From Candidatus Hydrogenedentota bacterium (GTDB lineage: Bacteria > Hydrogenedentota > Hydrogenedentia > Hydrogenedentales > JAJRTN01), in contig JAJRTN010000163.1 in the NCBI GenBank assembly GCA_024278275.1, positions 1 through 38,137 of the forward strand: DNA of 38,137 nucleotides, read 5' to 3'. The notes beneath the pieces were generated by a model, which made no database searches, was not told where the DNA came from, and was given only the letters and a program-made list of their open reading frames with translations. Below, piece after piece: positions 27,769-38,137 of the stretch; position 1 is the stretch's first letter; each line of letters begins with the position of its first letter. The translations under genes were made by a program, and so were the position numbers.

Positions 27769-28989
27769 GTGAACATGAACCGCCGAACCTTCTTCAAACA
27801 GGCCGCCGTGTATTCCGCCGCGGGCGCGGCGCCCGCTTTTCTCACGGGGGCCGCGGCCCGGGCAGGCGCAACACTCGCCAGCTTCGAGGATGACCGTATC
27901 CTCGTGGTGGTTCAGCTTGGCGGTGGCAACGACGGGTTGAACACGATTATCCCCCACGGCCAGGACGCCTATTACCGGTCACGTCCGACCCTCGGCCTGC
28001 GCGGTAGCCAGCTCCTGCCCATCGACGACCATGTCGCCTTCAACCGCCAGTTGGCCGGTCTGCGCCGCCTTTATGATACGGGCCGGGTGGCCGTCGTCCA
28101 GGGCGTGGGCTACCCCAACCCGGACCGCTCCCACTTCCGATCCATGGAGATTTGGCACACCGCCAGCGACGCGGACACCTACCTCGGAAGGGGATGGATT
28201 GGGCGTTACTTCGACAGCCACTGCGGCGGATCGGCCCGGCCCCAGGTGGGCCTGGCCCTCAACAACGAACGCCCCCAGGCCTTTGAAGGACGAAAAGGTT
28301 ATGGCATTGCCACCGACCAGCCGGACCGTTTTGGCTGGACCGCCGGACGGGGCGCGGACACGCCCGCCGCCTTCGCCGAACTCAACGCGCCCGGCCCAAC
28401 CCCCAACCGCACCCTCGACTTCCTGCGTCAGACCACGCAACACGCCATCGCCGCGTCGGCGGAGGTGCGCCAGGCCGCAGAACGGGGCAACGTGGCGTCT
28501 CCCGGCAGGCGCGGGCGGGACATGGACCAACTCGGCATGGTGGCCGGTCTCATTCGCGGCGGCTTACAGACCCGTGTATACTATGCCGCCACGGGTGGCT
28601 TCGATACCCACGCCGGGCAAGCCGCCCAACACGACCGCCTTCTCGCGAGGTTTTCAGAAGCCCTCGAAGGATTCCAGGAACAGCTTGCAAAAGACGGCAC
28701 CGCCCACCGCGTCGTCACGCTGGTCTTCTCCGAATTTGGACGGCGCGTTCGGGAGAACGGCAGCGCCGGCACGGACCACGGCACGGCGGCGCCGGTTTTT
28801 CTCGTGGGGGAACCCGTCCGGGGCGGACTTCACGGGACCTATCCCGACCTGGAGGACCTTGACCAGGGCGACCTCAAGTTCGGCACCGACTTCCGCGCGG
28901 TCTACGGCACCCTCCTCGAAAAGTGGCTTGGCGTACCGCCGGAAAGCGTGCTGGGACGACGATTCGAGACGCTCGATCTGTTGTGCTGA
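27769..28989 (+). CDS. DUF1501 family protein, Tat-exported
   Basis: A 406-residue protein with a twin-arginine signal (MNRRTFFKQAAVYSAAGAAP), then the DUF1501 domain, which belongs to the alkaline phosphatase/sulfatase-like superfamily: ILVVVQLGGGNDGLNTIIP, VGYPNPDRSHFRSMEIWHTA, GGFDTHAGQAAQHDRLLARF and FSEFGRRVRENGSAGTDHGTA, where the D/H residues could bind metal. The substrate is unknown. GTG at 27769 has GAAAGG at good spacing; ATG at 27775 is the alternative and gives the same mature protein. It is paired with DUF1800 just upstream; the pair probably acts in the cell envelope. Confidence 0.92.
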   Translation: MNMNRRTFFKQAAVYSAAGAAPAFLTGAAARAGATLASFEDDRILVVVQLGGGNDGLNTIIPHGQDAYYRSRPTLGLRGSQLLPIDDHVAFNRQLAGLRRLYDTGRVAVVQGVGYPNPDRSHFRSMEIWHTASDADTYLGRGWIGRYFDSHCGGSARPQVGLALNNERPQAFEGRKGYGIATDQPDRFGWTAGRGADTPAAFAELNAPGPTPNRTLDFLRQTTQHAIAASAEVRQAAERGNVASPGRRGRDMDQLGMVAGLIRGGLQTRVYYAATGGFDTHAGQAAQHDRLLARFSEALEGFQEQLAKDGTAHRVVTLVFSEFGRRVRENGSAGTDHGTAAPVFLVGEPVRGGLHGTYPDLEDLDQGDLKFGTDFRAVYGTLLEKWLGVPPESVLGRRFETLDLLC

Positions 28990-29112
28990 TACGCGCCGGC
29001 GGAGCGCTCCGTGACGAAGCGCGGCCCGCTTCGGGCAGAGCGGACAGGCAGGCGCTTGTCCCAACCCTCCACGCCTGTGCCCATGTAAAGGGGTGGTCTG
29101 TCCCCGGGTTTA

Positions 29113-29637
29113 TTATTCCCGGGCCTCAACGGCAAAACCACCTCGAATGCCAAAGGGGGGCACACCGGCCAGGAGTATCGTATAGGCCCAGTCCCCGGCG
29201 TAGGTGTCCATGAAGCCATCGCCATCGGTGTCGGCGGCCTGTCCGGTAAGACCCAGCACCACGCAAAGGCCCGTGCCGCAACCGCCGGAGGCAAGCGTGA
29301 AGGTTCCGTCGTCTGCCAGGAGGCCGGTCATCTGGACCGTGCCGGGGGGCACTTCATCGACCCAATCGGGAAGATCCAGGCACCCGTAATCCACGACGAC
29401 AGTTCCTTCGACACCATGGTCGCCGGGATAGGGGCGGGTGGGATCCTGCGCCAGGGTCATGGTGAGGGGACAGGAAGCGATTTCCTGTACCTGGTCCTCG
29501 GTGGTGCCCCACCAGGTTCCCGCGTATTGACCGGTGGTATCGAAGGGCGGCGGAGGCCACTCGGGACAACCGGCCAGACCCGTGCCCAGGAGCAGCATGA
29601 AAAGCACCGTTGCGATACCGGGAATAAGGGATTTCAT
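29113..29637 (-). CDS. Small predicted lipoprotein of unknown function
   Basis: A 174-residue protein with a lipoprotein signal peptide: basic MKS, hydrophobic core IATVLFMLLLGTG, lipobox LAGC (Cys24 as acylation site), then a proline-rich linker. The mature part is acidic and beta-rich, with TGQYAGTWWGTTEDQ at its start and DTDGDGFMDTYAGDW near the C-terminus, a calcium-binding, dockerin- or thrombospondin-type DxDxDG loop. Such proteins are common in Planctomycetota-like genomes, without known function. GGAGG lies seven bases before the ATG. Single gene, convergent with DUF1501. Confidence 0.75.
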   Translation of the reverse strand: MKSLIPGIATVLFMLLLGTGLAGCPEWPPPPFDTTGQYAGTWWGTTEDQVQEIASCPLTMTLAQDPTRPYPGDHGVEGTVVVDYGCLDLPDWVDEVPPGTVQMTGLLADDGTFTLASGGCGTGLCVVLGLTGQAADTDGDGFMDTYAGDWAYTILLAGVPPFGIRGGFAVEARE

Positions 29638-30029
29638 GGCTCAACCTCCAGATCTCCGCGCAAGAGCGCGCAACCAGGCACAACGTCTACCCGTTTTTAC
29701 CTTTGCGTCGTCAAAAGGTTACACGCGCACCAGGGTGTTCCGCACCTTTCGTGTACATCCATGCGGGAAAGGGACACAAACGGCTATGCTTCGGGCCGAT
29801 CCGTAAGGGTGTCCCGGTTAAAATTTCTCACAAACCAATCACCGCCCCCGCGCTTCGCGCCGTATGGTGCCCAACCGGGTACGGAAAAGCTGCCGGTCAA
29901 CGTTCGAAATGGTGATGAGGGAGAGGGGCGCCCCCTTGAAACGGGCGCAATCCAGACAGGCGCAGGTCATGAGGAAAGGAGAAAAAGACAGGCTTGAAGC
30001 GCATGGGCCAGGTTACAGCCAGGAACCGG
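29638..30029. other. 392-bp gap upstream of the lipoprotein; no gene seen
   Basis: No supportable coding frame in either direction. It must contain the leftward promoter of the lipoprotein gene; a weak candidate is TTGACG near 29707 on the reverse strand, without a convincing -10. The remainder is featureless to me. Confidence 0.4.
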
Positions 30030-30065
30030 AAAAAGGGGATCCGAACCCTTCGGCCCGAATCCCCT
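30030..30065 (-). terminator. Intrinsic terminator after rpoC
   Basis: On the reverse strand AGGGGAT (30059-30065) pairs with ATCCCCT (30034-30040), followed by TTTT (30030-30033). It lies 29 bp beyond the rpoC stop. Confidence 0.7.
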
Positions 30066-30094
30066 CGATGGTGACGTGTTTTTCGCGGGTAACG

Positions 30095-34225
<4,131 letters not shown>

Positions 34226-34229
34226 GATA

Positions 34230-38087
<3,858 letters not shown>

Positions 38088-38137
38088 GGAAAAGACTCCT
38101 TTGACTCTAAGCTGTGGGTGGCAAAGGGTTTAGGCAA

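Noticed and set aside
29088-29125. CCCGGG...CCCGGG hairpin at the lipoprotein stop as a terminator
   Set aside because: Short stem with no T-tract on either strand.

Overview
This is a GC-rich bacterial chromosome segment. It carries housekeeping genes (uvrA, rpoB-rpoC), surface-polysaccharide genes, a Tat-exported DUF1501 protein beside a DUF1800 protein, sugar-catabolism enzymes (GH42, GH4, Gfo/Idh/MocA) and several families of extragenic palindromes. The combination fits the Planctomycetota/Lentisphaerota/Hydrogenedentota sphere. The phylum is an inference from gene content, not something the sequence proves.

Layout. At 1-8.4 kb there is the start of a leftward gene with a perfect 22-bp palindrome upstream, then a rightward GT4 glycosyltransferase and flippase, an AIM24-family protein, and a tight leftward operon (nucleotide-sugar epimerase > gmd > rmd > rfaE2 > GT9) for GDP-deoxyhexose and heptose chemistry. 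At 8.7-11.5 kb lie a secreted ADP-ribosylglycohydrolase and a ParE-type toxin-antitoxin pair flanked by direct repeats. At 11.6-19.1 kb lie uvrA, a polytopic membrane protein and a two-gene operon of a winged-helix regulator plus an unrecognised 480-aa protein behind a near-consensus sigma-70 promoter. At 19.1-24 kb is a leftward galactoside/sugar cluster: GH4, an oxidoreductase and a GH42 gene interrupted by a stop. At 24.1-26 kb are an FKBP isomerase and an array of small RNA genes. At 26.1-29 kb are DUF1800 and DUF1501, at 29.1 kb a lipoprotein, and at 30-38 kb rpoC and rpoB.

The most interesting part is 25053-26033. Three tandem leftward RNA genes of about 170 nt are each preceded by a sigma-28 (FliA)-type promoter matching TAAAGTTT-N11-GCCGATAA with exact 11-nt spacing, and each ends in a terminator-like hairpin. 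Each RNA begins with two short hairpins of the form GAC-(N)GGA(N)-GUC, the shape and sequence of high-affinity CsrA/RsmA sites. One copy contains ACAGGGAUGU, which matches the CsrA selection consensus. A fourth sigma-28-type promoter without a body lies between two copies. I read this as an array of flagellar-sigma-dependent CsrA-sponge RNAs (CsrB/RsmZ-like in function). No protein gene explains it.

Two otherwise intact genes, rfaE2 and the GH42 beta-galactosidase, are each broken by one in-frame stop codon with the frame preserved on both sides. These are recent pseudogenes, sequencing or assembly errors, or (less likely) readthrough sites.
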